Positions 1-7,205 of a stretch of 7,205 bases of DNA are shown here, one piece after another (the first letter of the stretch is position 1; every line of letters starts with the position of its first letter). The notes beneath the pieces are model-generated. The model was not told where the DNA came from. It ran no database searches and saw nothing but the letters and a program-made list of their open reading frames with translations. Source of the stretch: an uncultured Faecalibacterium sp. (GTDB lineage Bacteria; Bacillota; Clostridia; Oscillospirales; Ruminococcaceae); the NCBI GenBank assembly GCA_934525405.1, contig CAKSZF010000076.1:1-7205 (forward strand), read 5' to 3'. The position numbers and the translations under genes are program-made.

Positions 1-1121
1 CGGATGTGGCGGCGGCCGTCCTTGTAGTCGGCCTTTTCTGCGCCCAGAACACCGCGCTGCTGCAGGATGGCAACGGCCTCCTCCGCAACTGCCGGGGCAG
101 CGGACAGGCCGGGGCTCTTCATGCCGGCCAAGTCAATCCAGCCGGGAGCTTCCGGTTCTTCGCCAATGATAAAGTCGTCCACGTCCAGATTGGCACGCAC
201 GCCCGCAAAGCTGCGGATGGACTCGCCAAAGTTGATGCTGGGCACGCTGCGCTGGGCAGTGGCCTTGACAAATTCCAGACCGCTGCTGGTGCAGGAGGTG
301 TCGTTGCCCTCCACCGGCTCTGCGTTGGGACCGACGATCAGGTTGCCGTGCACGGTAGGTGCTACCAGCACGCCCTTGCCCAGCTCGTTGGGGCACTGGA
401 AGATGACGTGGCTCACGCGGGTGCCCTCGCTCTTGTCCAGCAGGTAGTATTCGCCCCGGGTGGGGATGATGTGGAAGTTGGCGGGCTCCACCATGGAGTG
501 TACCTTGTCTGCCCAGATACCGGCAGCGTTGATGACGCAGCGTGTCTCCACCGTGCCGCCGGGCACGGTCAGGCGGTAGCCGCCCTCGATGGCTTCGGCA
601 TTGGTCACTTTGCAGCTGCGGCGCAGCTCCACGCCGTTGCGTACTGCCACCTCGGTCATGGCCAGTGCATACTCCCACGGGTTCACGATGGCGGCGCTGG
701 GTGCCCACAGTGCGCCGCAGACCTTCTCAGAAAGGTTGGGCTCCATGGCAAGGGCCTCTTCCTTGGAAAGGATCTTCATGTCGGGCACGCCGTTTGCGGT
801 GCCGTTCTCAAACAGATGCTGCAGGTGGGGCAGCTCCTTTTCGTCCAGTGCCAGCACCAGCGAGCCGCACTGCTTATAGGAGACATCCAGCTTTGCGCAG
901 ATCTCCTTGGCCAGAGCCACGCCGCGCACATTCAGCCGTGCCATGCGGGTGCCGGGGGCGGGGTCGTAGCCTGCGTGGAGAATGGCGCTGTTGGCCTTGG
1001 TGGTGCAGTCTGCCACATCGTTCTCGGCCTCAAGGATGACCACCTTGTTGTCGTAGCGCGACAGTGCGTAGGCGGCAGCAGCACCGATGACGCCACAGCC
1101 GATGATTGCTACATCATACAT
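1..1121 (-). CDS. FAD-dependent oxidoreductase, GlpA/LhgO-like (glycerol-3-phosphate dehydrogenase family), 3' end cut by window
   Basis: The first 373 codons are visible, without internal stops, and run off the left edge. The N-terminus is a Rossmann FAD-binding fold with GCGVIG at residues 8-13 and an acidic strand end (VVILEAE, 27-33). It continues with CTTKANSAILHAGYDP (39-54), INAAGIWAD (197-205), RGEYYLLDK (222-230) and a late GMKSPGLSAAPAVAEEA (333-349). This is the DAO-fold pattern of clostridial GlpA-like dehydrogenases, which usually have about 480 residues and end in a BFD-type [2Fe-2S] domain; that part would lie outside the window. The likely reaction is oxidation of sn-glycerol 3-phosphate to dihydroxyacetone phosphate. 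The ATG at 1119-1121 is chosen because AGGAGG (1131-1136) lies 9 bases upstream. The gene follows glpP and a GlpP-type leader terminator, which favours glycerol-3-phosphate over the alternative L-2-hydroxyglutarate oxidase (LhgO). Family is confident; exact substrate is inferred. Confidence 0.85.
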   Translation of the reverse strand, partial: MYDVAIIGCGVIGAAAAYALSRYDNKVVILEAENDVADCTTKANSAILHAGYDPAPGTRMARLNVRGVALAKEICAKLDVSYKQCGSLVLALDEKELPHLQHLFENGTANGVPDMKILSKEEALAMEPNLSEKVCGALWAPSAAIVNPWEYALAMTEVAVRNGVELRRSCKVTNAEAIEGGYRLTVPGGTVETRCVINAAGIWADKVHSMVEPANFHIIPTRGEYYLLDKSEGTRVSHVIFQCPNELGKGVLVAPTVHGNLIVGPNAEPVEGNDTSCTSSGLEFVKATAQRSVPSINFGESIRSFAGVRANLDVDDFIIGEEPEAPGWIDLAGMKSPGLSAAPAVAEEAVAILQQRGVLGAEKADYKDGRRHI

Positions 1122-1151
1122 TGTTCTTTTCCTCCTGTCCGTTCTGCCTTG

Positions 1152-1169
1152 GCCCGTCGGGAGCCGGGC
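1152..1169 (-). other. Small GC hairpin between leader terminator and ribosome binding site
   Basis: GCCCG (1152-1156) and CGGGC (1165-1169) are perfect inverted arms around an 8-base loop. They lie after the leader terminator and 16 bases before the Shine-Dalgarno of the oxidoreductase. The hairpin has no U-tract, so it is not a terminator. It may only stabilise or space the read-through transcript. Confidence 0.35.
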
Positions 1170-1184
1170 ATCTGTTGTTTATAC

Positions 1185-1232
1185 AAAAAAGAGCGAAACA
1201 AACAAAGGCAATTGCCTTTGTTCGTTTCGCTC
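1185..1232 (-). terminator. Long intrinsic terminator in the oxidoreductase leader, probable GlpP target
   Basis: The two 21-base arms at 1191-1211 and 1212-1232 are complementary at every position except one G-U wobble, meeting at a central GGCAATTGCC. A folded RNA would have about 19 pairs and a 4-base AAUU loop. Read on the minus strand, the hairpin is followed at once by six U (1185-1190). This is a textbook intrinsic terminator, but it sits between a promoter (1268-1296) and the start codon (1121), not after a gene. In Bacillus subtilis, GlpP with glycerol 3-phosphate overcomes such leader terminators in front of glpD and other glp genes. The neighbouring glpP gene makes the same role likely here. 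Confidence 0.9.
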
Positions 1233-1251
1233 ATATCTCTTGAAACAAACA
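1219..1251 (-). promoter_or_regulatory. Candidate antiterminator hairpin overlapping the leader terminator
   Basis: In transcript sense the leader carries TGTTTGTTTC (1251-1242), an exact copy of ten bases in the 3' arm of the terminator (1204-1195). It can therefore pair with the terminator's 5' arm, GAAACGAACA (1228-1219), giving 10 pairs with one U-G and a 13-base loop. That structure excludes the lower half of the terminator stem. A bound protein such as GlpP could stabilise it. The pairing is visible in the sequence; its use as a switch is inference. Confidence 0.6.
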
Positions 1252-1267
1252 GCACTTGTTGTTTCTT

Positions 1268-1296
1268 ATCATACCTTGTCCCTGCACAAAAAGCAA
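1268..1296 (-). promoter_or_regulatory. Sigma-A-type promoter for the FAD oxidoreductase transcript
   Basis: On the minus strand TTGCTT (-35, 1296-1291) is followed after exactly 17 bases by TATGAT (-10, 1273-1268). Transcription would begin near 1260-1262, giving a leader of about 140 bases that contains the antiterminator and terminator. The promoter makes the oxidoreductase at least partly independent of the amidohydrolase-glpP transcript. Confidence 0.7.
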
Positions 1297-1316
1297 GGTG
1301 TTTTGCACTTTTTGTG
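1285..1316 (-). promoter_or_regulatory. Inverted repeat overlapping the -35 box, candidate operator
   Basis: CACAAAAAG (1285-1293) and CTTTTTGTG (1308-1316) are perfect 9-base inverted arms separated by 14 bases. The left arm overlaps the -35 hexamer at 1291-1296, a typical place for a repressor site. No regulator family can be named from the sequence. It may instead be a by-product of the A/T-rich hairpin at 1289-1346, with which it shares bases. Confidence 0.35.
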
Positions 1317-1346
1317 AAACCCTTACAAAAAACACCGGTTGCTTTT
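1289..1346 (-). terminator. Possible glpP terminator, an imperfect hairpin overlapping the next promoter
   Basis: On the minus strand, AAAAGCAACCGGTGTTTT (1346-1329) can pair with AAAACACCTTGCTTTT (1304-1289): 16 pairs, a 2-base CC bulge and a 24-base loop. The 3' arm runs into a short U-tract ending UUUUUGUG. It starts 14 bases after the glpP stop codon, as expected for a terminator of that transcript. The stem is A-U rich and the loop large, so termination may be leaky. Its 3' arm contains the -35 box of the following promoter. Confidence 0.4.
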
Positions 1347-1360
1347 GCGCAGAATGCGGG

Positions 1361-1927
1361 TCACATATCCCACACGGCCTGATTGGTGGTGGAAATGGCG
1401 GTAGCACCGGCCTCCAGCGCAGCCAGCACGTCCTCCTTGTCCGCGATCAGACCGCCGGTCAGCACCGGCACCTTGGCCTTGGCACAGACGCGGCGCAGGA
1501 TCTTGGGCATGGTGCCGGGCAGTAGGTCCAGACAGTCCGGCAGATTTGGCGGAATCTTATCCAAGCTTTCCAGTGCGATGGAATCCAGCAGGAATACCCG
1601 CAGAATGGCGGCCAGACCAAGCTCCTTGGCGCGGCGGATGAAGGACTGCCGGGTGGAGATGATGCCGTCGGCCTCGGTGGTATTGCGGATAAAGTCCACC
1701 GCCACCTCTTTGCCCGCCAGCCCGGCAATAAGGTCTACATGCACCACGGCAAAGCGCCCGGCTTCGTGGATGCGGCGCACAATGGAGGAGATATTACAGA
1801 TATCTCCATATAATACAAATACCACCCGGATATTCTCGTTGGTCAGTGCGTTGCAAAGCCCTGTATCATCTTTGACGGCCGCAATGACCGGCGTTTCCTG
1901 AATGGCATCCATCAGCTCCTGCTTCAT
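1361..1927 (-). CDS. glpP: Glycerol-3-phosphate-responsive antiterminator GlpP
   Basis: This cytoplasmic RNA-binding regulator senses glycerol 3-phosphate and lets RNA polymerase pass leader terminators of glp genes. The protein has 188 residues, close to the roughly 190 of Bacillus GlpP, and matches the G3P_antiterm family along its whole length. Recognisable segments are TPVIAAVKD (12-20), VFVLYGDI (36-43), HVDLIAGL (63-70), DGIISTR (87-93), LLPGTMPKI (135-143), TGGLI (157-161) and GATAISTTNQAVW (174-186), consistent with a compact TIM-barrel-like fold. The ATG at 1925-1927 is preceded by AGGAGG (1934-1939) at 6 bases, so an in-frame ATG at 1960 is not used. It lies 35 bases after the amidohydrolase stop, probably in one transcript. 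The next gene downstream is preceded by a leader terminator of the kind GlpP controls, which makes that gene its obvious target. Confidence 0.95.
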   Translation of the reverse strand: MKQELMDAIQETPVIAAVKDDTGLCNALTNENIRVVFVLYGDICNISSIVRRIHEAGRFAVVHVDLIAGLAGKEVAVDFIRNTTEADGIISTRQSFIRRAKELGLAAILRVFLLDSIALESLDKIPPNLPDCLDLLPGTMPKILRRVCAKAKVPVLTGGLIADKEDVLAALEAGATAISTTNQAVWDM

Positions 1928-1962
1928 GCTTTCCCTCCTGCCCGGCGTTCTGTGGGGCAATT

Positions 1963-3180
1963 TTACTGGTGCTCTGCCAGCCAGCGCAGCGCCATATAGG
2001 TGTAGGCTGCCGTGCCGCGGTACAGAATGCTGTCATCAAAGCGCACCTTGGGGTGGTGCTGGCCGTAGGTGTAGCCCTCTTTAGCGTTGCCGGCAGCTAA
2101 GAACATGCTCACGGTGGGTACCTCGTGGCTGACAAAGGCGAAGTCCTCGCTGCCGCCGCCGGGCTTGCCGCCGGTGAGCGGGGTCATATCCATAGCGCCC
2201 TTGCCCAGCAGCTCGGTCATATAGGTCAGGGCGTTGCCCGCCAGCGGGGTGTCCACCACCATGCAGGGGCAGTAATCGCTGAACTCCACCTCGGCGGTGC
2301 AGCGGTAGGCGGTGGCTACGCCCTGCGCAATTTCGGTCATGCGCTGGTGGATAAGGGCACTGACTTTCTGCTCCGGGTCCACGGTGCGGATGGTGCCCCA
2401 CATATCGGCAGTATCCGGGATGACGTTGGAAGCCTTGCCTGCCTCAAAACGTCCGGTGGTGAACACGCCAAAGCCTGCGGGGTCCAGCTCACGGCTGTTG
2501 ATCTCCTGCAGGGCAATGTGGATGTGTGCCGCTGCGGTGATGGGGTCAATGCAGGCGTTGGGCATGGAGCCGTGGCCGCCCTTGCCGTGCACAACGATGT
2601 GATACTGCTCGCAGCTGGCCATGGTAATGCCGCCGCCCGGCACCAGCACCATACCGGCGGGCAGGGGCATCCCGGCCAGCACATGGAACATGACGGCTGC
2701 GTCCACCTTGGGGTTCTCCAGCAGGCCGCTGTTTATCATATCCAGCGAGCCCTGAAAGATCTCCTCTGCGGGCTGGAACTCCAGCTTTACCGTGCCCTCG
2801 ATCTCGTCCTCGTGCTCCTTGAGCAGTTTGGCTGCACCCAGCACCATGGCGGTGTGCATATCGTGGCCGCAGCCGTGCATCTTGCCGGGCAGCTCAGAGG
2901 CGAATTCCTCGCCGGATTCCTCCTGCAAGGGCAGCGCGTCCATGTCGCCCCGCAGCAGGATCACCTTGCCGGGACGCTTGCCGCCTGCAAGCGCCACCAC
3001 GCCGCACTTGCCGCAGTCCTGCGGGGTGTAGCCCATCTCGGTCAGCGCCTTTTTGACCAGTGCCTTGGTCTGGGGCAGGTCGAAGCCCACCTCCGGGTGA
3101 CGGTGCAGTGTGCGCCGCCATTCCTGCAGCTGGGGCTCCAGCGCTTTGGCGGCTTCCAACAGTTTTTCCGGTGCGATCAT
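1963..3180 (-). CDS. M20-family metal-dependent amidohydrolase (N-acyl-amino-acid hydrolase type)
   Basis: The 405-residue protein has the M20D arrangement seen in hippurate hydrolases, N-acetyl-diaminopimelate deacetylases and IAA-amino acid hydrolases. It has RHPE (27-30), RGDMDALP (77-84), MHGCGHDMHTAM (101-112), FQPAEE (135-140), GKGGHGSMP (199-207) in the dimerisation domain, GGGSEDF (341-347) and HHPK (375-378). By family analogy the two-metal site uses C104, H106, E140, H166 and H376, with E139 as general base; all are present, so it should be active. It would cleave an amide bond in an N-acyl amino acid or small peptide in the cytoplasm, as no signal peptide is seen. Substrate cannot be fixed from sequence. 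The ATG at 3178-3180 is preceded by GGGAGTTGAT (3187-3196), which resembles an extended Shine-Dalgarno. An upstream in-frame ATG at 3228 falls inside the secA terminator hairpin and is rejected. glpP follows by 35 bases. Confidence 0.93.
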   Translation of the reverse strand: MIAPEKLLEAAKALEPQLQEWRRTLHRHPEVGFDLPQTKALVKKALTEMGYTPQDCGKCGVVALAGGKRPGKVILLRGDMDALPLQEESGEEFASELPGKMHGCGHDMHTAMVLGAAKLLKEHEDEIEGTVKLEFQPAEEIFQGSLDMINSGLLENPKVDAAVMFHVLAGMPLPAGMVLVPGGGITMASCEQYHIVVHGKGGHGSMPNACIDPITAAAHIHIALQEINSRELDPAGFGVFTTGRFEAGKASNVIPDTADMWGTIRTVDPEQKVSALIHQRMTEIAQGVATAYRCTAEVEFSDYCPCMVVDTPLAGNALTYMTELLGKGAMDMTPLTGGKPGGGSEDFAFVSHEVPTVSMFLAAGNAKEGYTYGQHHPKVRFDDSILYRGTAAYTYMALRWLAEHQ

Positions 3181-3211
3181 TGTAAAATCAACTCCCTCTG
3201 AATTTATACGG

Positions 3212-3243
3212 AAAGCCCTCTCGGCCACGGCAGGGAGGGCTTT
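3212..3243 (-). terminator. Hairpin after secA, weak intrinsic terminator
   Basis: AAAGCCCTC (3212-3220) and GAGGGCTTT (3235-3243) form a perfect 9-bp stem with a 14-base loop, starting 9 bases after the secA stop codon. On the minus strand only three U follow the GC part (then CCGUAU), so termination is probably incomplete and the amidohydrolase may receive read-through. The hairpin is symmetric, with A3 on one side and U3 on the other, but no convergent plus-strand gene uses it. Confidence 0.6.
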
Positions 3244-3252
3244 GCCTTACGG

Positions 3253-6093
<2,841 letters not shown>

Positions 6094-6114
6094 AGGTCAC
6101 ACCTCATAAATCTT

Positions 6115-6149
6115 AAAAATCGGGCTGTGATGCGCCCGGAATCGCGCAT
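6115..6149 (-). promoter_or_regulatory. secA leader with two mutually exclusive hairpins
   Basis: In transcript sense, ATGCGC (6149-6144) pairs with GCGCAT (6135-6130) around an 8-base loop. Alternatively CGGGC (6138-6134) pairs with GCCCG (6125-6121) around an 8-base loop, followed by A and five U (6119-6115), which looks like a short terminator. The hairpins share bases 6134-6138, so only one can form. The second stem has only five pairs, so an attenuator is possible but unproven. The last U lies 21 bases before the start codon. Confidence 0.4.
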
Positions 6150-6163
6150 AACAATACAAATAT

Positions 6164-6192
6164 ATGATACACCAAAGCGGCAGACACGTCAA
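6164..6192 (-). promoter_or_regulatory. Sigma-A-type promoter of secA
   Basis: On the minus strand TTGACG (-35, 6192-6187) and TATCAT (-10, 6169-6164) are separated by exactly 17 bases, close to consensus. Transcription would start near 6157, leaving a leader of about 64 bases. This fits constitutive expression of an essential gene. Confidence 0.8.
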
Positions 6193-6200
6193 ATCTGCAA

Positions 6201-6213
6201 GGCTATTTTAGCC
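6201..6213. repeat. Short dyad upstream of the secA -35 box
   Basis: GGCTA (6201-6205) and TAGCC (6209-6213) are perfect inverted arms around TTT. The dyad lies 9 bases upstream of the secA -35 box. It is too short to rank as a terminator and could be a protein site or chance. Confidence 0.25.
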
Positions 6214-6216
6214 CGC

Positions 6217-6239
6217 TTTTACATGAACTTTCTGTAAAA
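6217..6239. promoter_or_regulatory. Inverted repeat in the secA/CPBP divergent region, candidate operator
   Basis: TTTTACA (6217-6223) and TGTAAAA (6233-6239) are perfect 7-base inverted arms with a 9-base spacer. The 23-bp site lies 25 bases upstream of the secA -35 box and about 80 bases before the CPBP -10, where a regulator could touch either gene. Its size suits a helix-turn-helix dimer, but I cannot assign a family. Confidence 0.35.
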
Positions 6240-6318
6240 AGATGCTGCAAGCCGTTCACAGCTTCCCGATATCCCGGCAGCACACTTTATTTTCGCCCTA
6301 TCGCTTTTGGGGGAATCG

Positions 6319-6327
6319 TGGTAGAAT
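6319..6327 (+). promoter_or_regulatory. Extended -10 promoter of the CPBP protease gene
   Basis: TGGTAGAAT gives the TGn extension (6319-6321) and a -10 hexamer TAGAAT (6322-6327). No good -35 is seen at 17 bases; TCGCTT (6301-6306) at 15 bases is a poor candidate. An extended -10 can compensate. Transcription would start near 6334, leaving a leader of about 25 bases. Confidence 0.5.
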
Positions 6328-6331
6328 AGGG

Positions 6332-6344
6332 CTATCATTGATAG
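6332..6344 (+). promoter_or_regulatory. 13-bp palindrome at the CPBP transcription start
   Basis: CTATCA-T-TGATAG is a perfect dyad with a single central base. It spans the predicted transcription start and touches the Shine-Dalgarno AGGGAGGG (6343-6350). A one-base loop cannot fold tightly as RNA, so a DNA operator is the likelier reading if it is functional. Confidence 0.35.
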
Positions 6345-6358
6345 GGAGGGCTGTACTT

Positions 6359-7195
6359 ATGCTCAAACGGCTGCGCACTGCGCACCCCATTCTTTATTGT
6401 ATCCTGTCCGAGGTGCTGTTCCTTGGCAGTATGGTCGTGTTCAGCCTGCTGGCTACCATCGCGCTGGCAGCGGCAGGCGCAGATTTTGACACCATGGACG
6501 GCTACCTGCTGGGCTCTGTACAGGAGGCTGTCGGGCTGGCGGTGGCGCTTTTGCTGCTGGCCCGCACCGGCAGGATGGATCTGCTGCACCGGCGCGGCTG
6601 CGGCTTTCTGAACGGGCTGCTGGTGGGTATGTACCCTCTGTTTTTCATCGGGTACACGACCGTTGGGACGCTGGCCTTTGACCGCCCGGACACGCCACTG
6701 CTGCCGCTGCCCCGCATCCTGACCTATATGCTGAATATGATCCTTGTGGGCGTGGCCGAGGAGCTGGTGTTCCGGGGCATCATTGCCCAGACCCTGCTGG
6801 AGCGCTACGGCACCGCCCGCGCCGGGGTGTGGAAAGCCTGTCTTGTGTCCGGCGTACTGTTTGGCGCAGCGCACCTGAGCAACCTGCTCGGTTCGGCACC
6901 CTTTGGCGTGCTGATGCAGTGTGTGTTTGCAGCCTCGCTGGGCGTGATGCTGGCCGCCATCTACTTCCGCACCGGCAATTTGTGGGTAACGGTGTTCCTG
7001 CACAGCGCCATGGACATTGCCGCCATGCTTATCGGCGGGCTGTACGGAACCACCAGCGTGGCCGAGAGCGTGAGCGGCTACGATGCCTCGCGGCTGATGT
7101 CGGTGGTGGTGTACCTGATCCCCACCATGTTTCTGCTGCGCAAAAAGAAGCTGCCGGAGGTGCAGCTGTACTGGGGCGGTATTGTAAAAAATTAA
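6359..7195 (+). CDS. CPBP-family intramembrane metalloprotease (Abi/CAAX protease type)
   Basis: This 278-residue, very hydrophobic protein carries all three CPBP signatures: EELVFR (134-139, glutamate pair and arginine), FGAAH (168-172) and HSAMD (215-219). These acidic and histidine residues form the metal-dependent site within the membrane, so the protein should be catalytically competent. About eight membrane segments are apparent, roughly at 10-38, 50-68, 85-106, 118-132, 158-175, 180-202, 206-227 and 245-261. A basic tail begins RKKK (261-264). Relatives process prenylated proteins, bacteriocin or peptide precursors, or immunity targets; nothing here indicates the substrate. The ATG at 6359-6361 is chosen because AGGGAGGG (6343-6350) lies 8 bases upstream. 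An in-frame ATG at 6242 precedes the predicted promoter and would add a non-hydrophobic 39-residue stretch. The gene diverges from secA, and only ten bases follow its stop in the window. Confidence 0.93.
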   Translation: MLKRLRTAHPILYCILSEVLFLGSMVVFSLLATIALAAAGADFDTMDGYLLGSVQEAVGLAVALLLLARTGRMDLLHRRGCGFLNGLLVGMYPLFFIGYTTVGTLAFDRPDTPLLPLPRILTYMLNMILVGVAEELVFRGIIAQTLLERYGTARAGVWKACLVSGVLFGAAHLSNLLGSAPFGVLMQCVFAASLGVMLAAIYFRTGNLWVTVFLHSAMDIAAMLIGGLYGTTSVAESVSGYDASRLMSVVVYLIPTMFLLRKKKLPEVQLYWGGIVKN

Positions 7196-7205
7196 GGCTT
7201 GCGGA

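Noticed and set aside
1231..1272. A 13-codon minus-strand reading frame (ATG at 1272, stop at 1231) ending just before the leader terminator, like an attenuation leader peptide
   Set aside because: Its ATG lies inside the predicted -10 box, so the main transcript would lack it, and it has no good Shine-Dalgarno. It could matter only for read-through from glpP.
1314..1326. A catabolite-response-element-like sequence, TGTAAGGGTTTCA on the minus strand
   Set aside because: It is one base shorter than the 14-base cre consensus and lacks the central CG, so CcpA binding is not supported.
6..1382. A 458-codon plus-strand open frame
   Set aside because: It is antisense to the FAD oxidoreductase, whose full reading frame and motifs are clear, and it runs through the leader terminator.
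2125..3201. A 358-codon plus-strand open frame opposite the amidohydrolase
   Set aside because: It is an antisense shadow; all M20 motifs are on the minus strand.
3203..3208. TATAAA on the minus strand as a -10 box for the amidohydrolase
   Set aside because: No -35 hexamer lies at 16-18 bases and the transcript would start almost on the Shine-Dalgarno.
6242..6358. An upstream in-frame start extending the CPBP protease by 39 residues
   Set aside because: It precedes the predicted promoter, lacks a Shine-Dalgarno, and the later start has a strong one.

Overview
The window reads as a GC-rich Firmicute (Clostridia) chromosome segment. SecA has the clostridial layout, GlpP is a Gram-positive regulator, and Shine-Dalgarno sequences are strong. 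Codon use and gene content would suit a Faecalibacterium-like member of the Oscillospiraceae, but that genus guess is an inference from memory, not a search. There is no mobile element, CRISPR array, tRNA or rRNA here. Most of the window is ordinary core metabolism and secretion. The richest regulatory material is the AT-rich gap at about 1122-1360.

Layout: four genes run on the minus strand and one on the plus strand. From right to left on the minus strand they are secA (3253-6093), an M20-family amidohydrolase (1963-3180), glpP (1361-1927) and the 5' part of an FAD-dependent glycerol-3-phosphate dehydrogenase-like gene (1-1121, cut by the window edge). A CPBP-family intramembrane protease (6359-7195, plus strand) diverges from secA across a 265-base promoter region.

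How the parts fit: GlpP is the glycerol-3-phosphate-responsive RNA-binding antiterminator. Directly downstream of glpP lies a promoter, then a leader with a near-perfect 21-bp-arm intrinsic terminator, then the FAD oxidoreductase. A copy of the terminator's 3' arm sits just upstream in the leader and can form a competing antiterminator. This is the architecture expected for a GlpP target, so regulator, RNA switch and regulated enzyme appear to sit together. The amidohydrolase lies 35 bases upstream of glpP and is probably cotranscribed with it, although its link to glycerol metabolism is unclear. SecA has its own sigma-A-type promoter and a structured leader.
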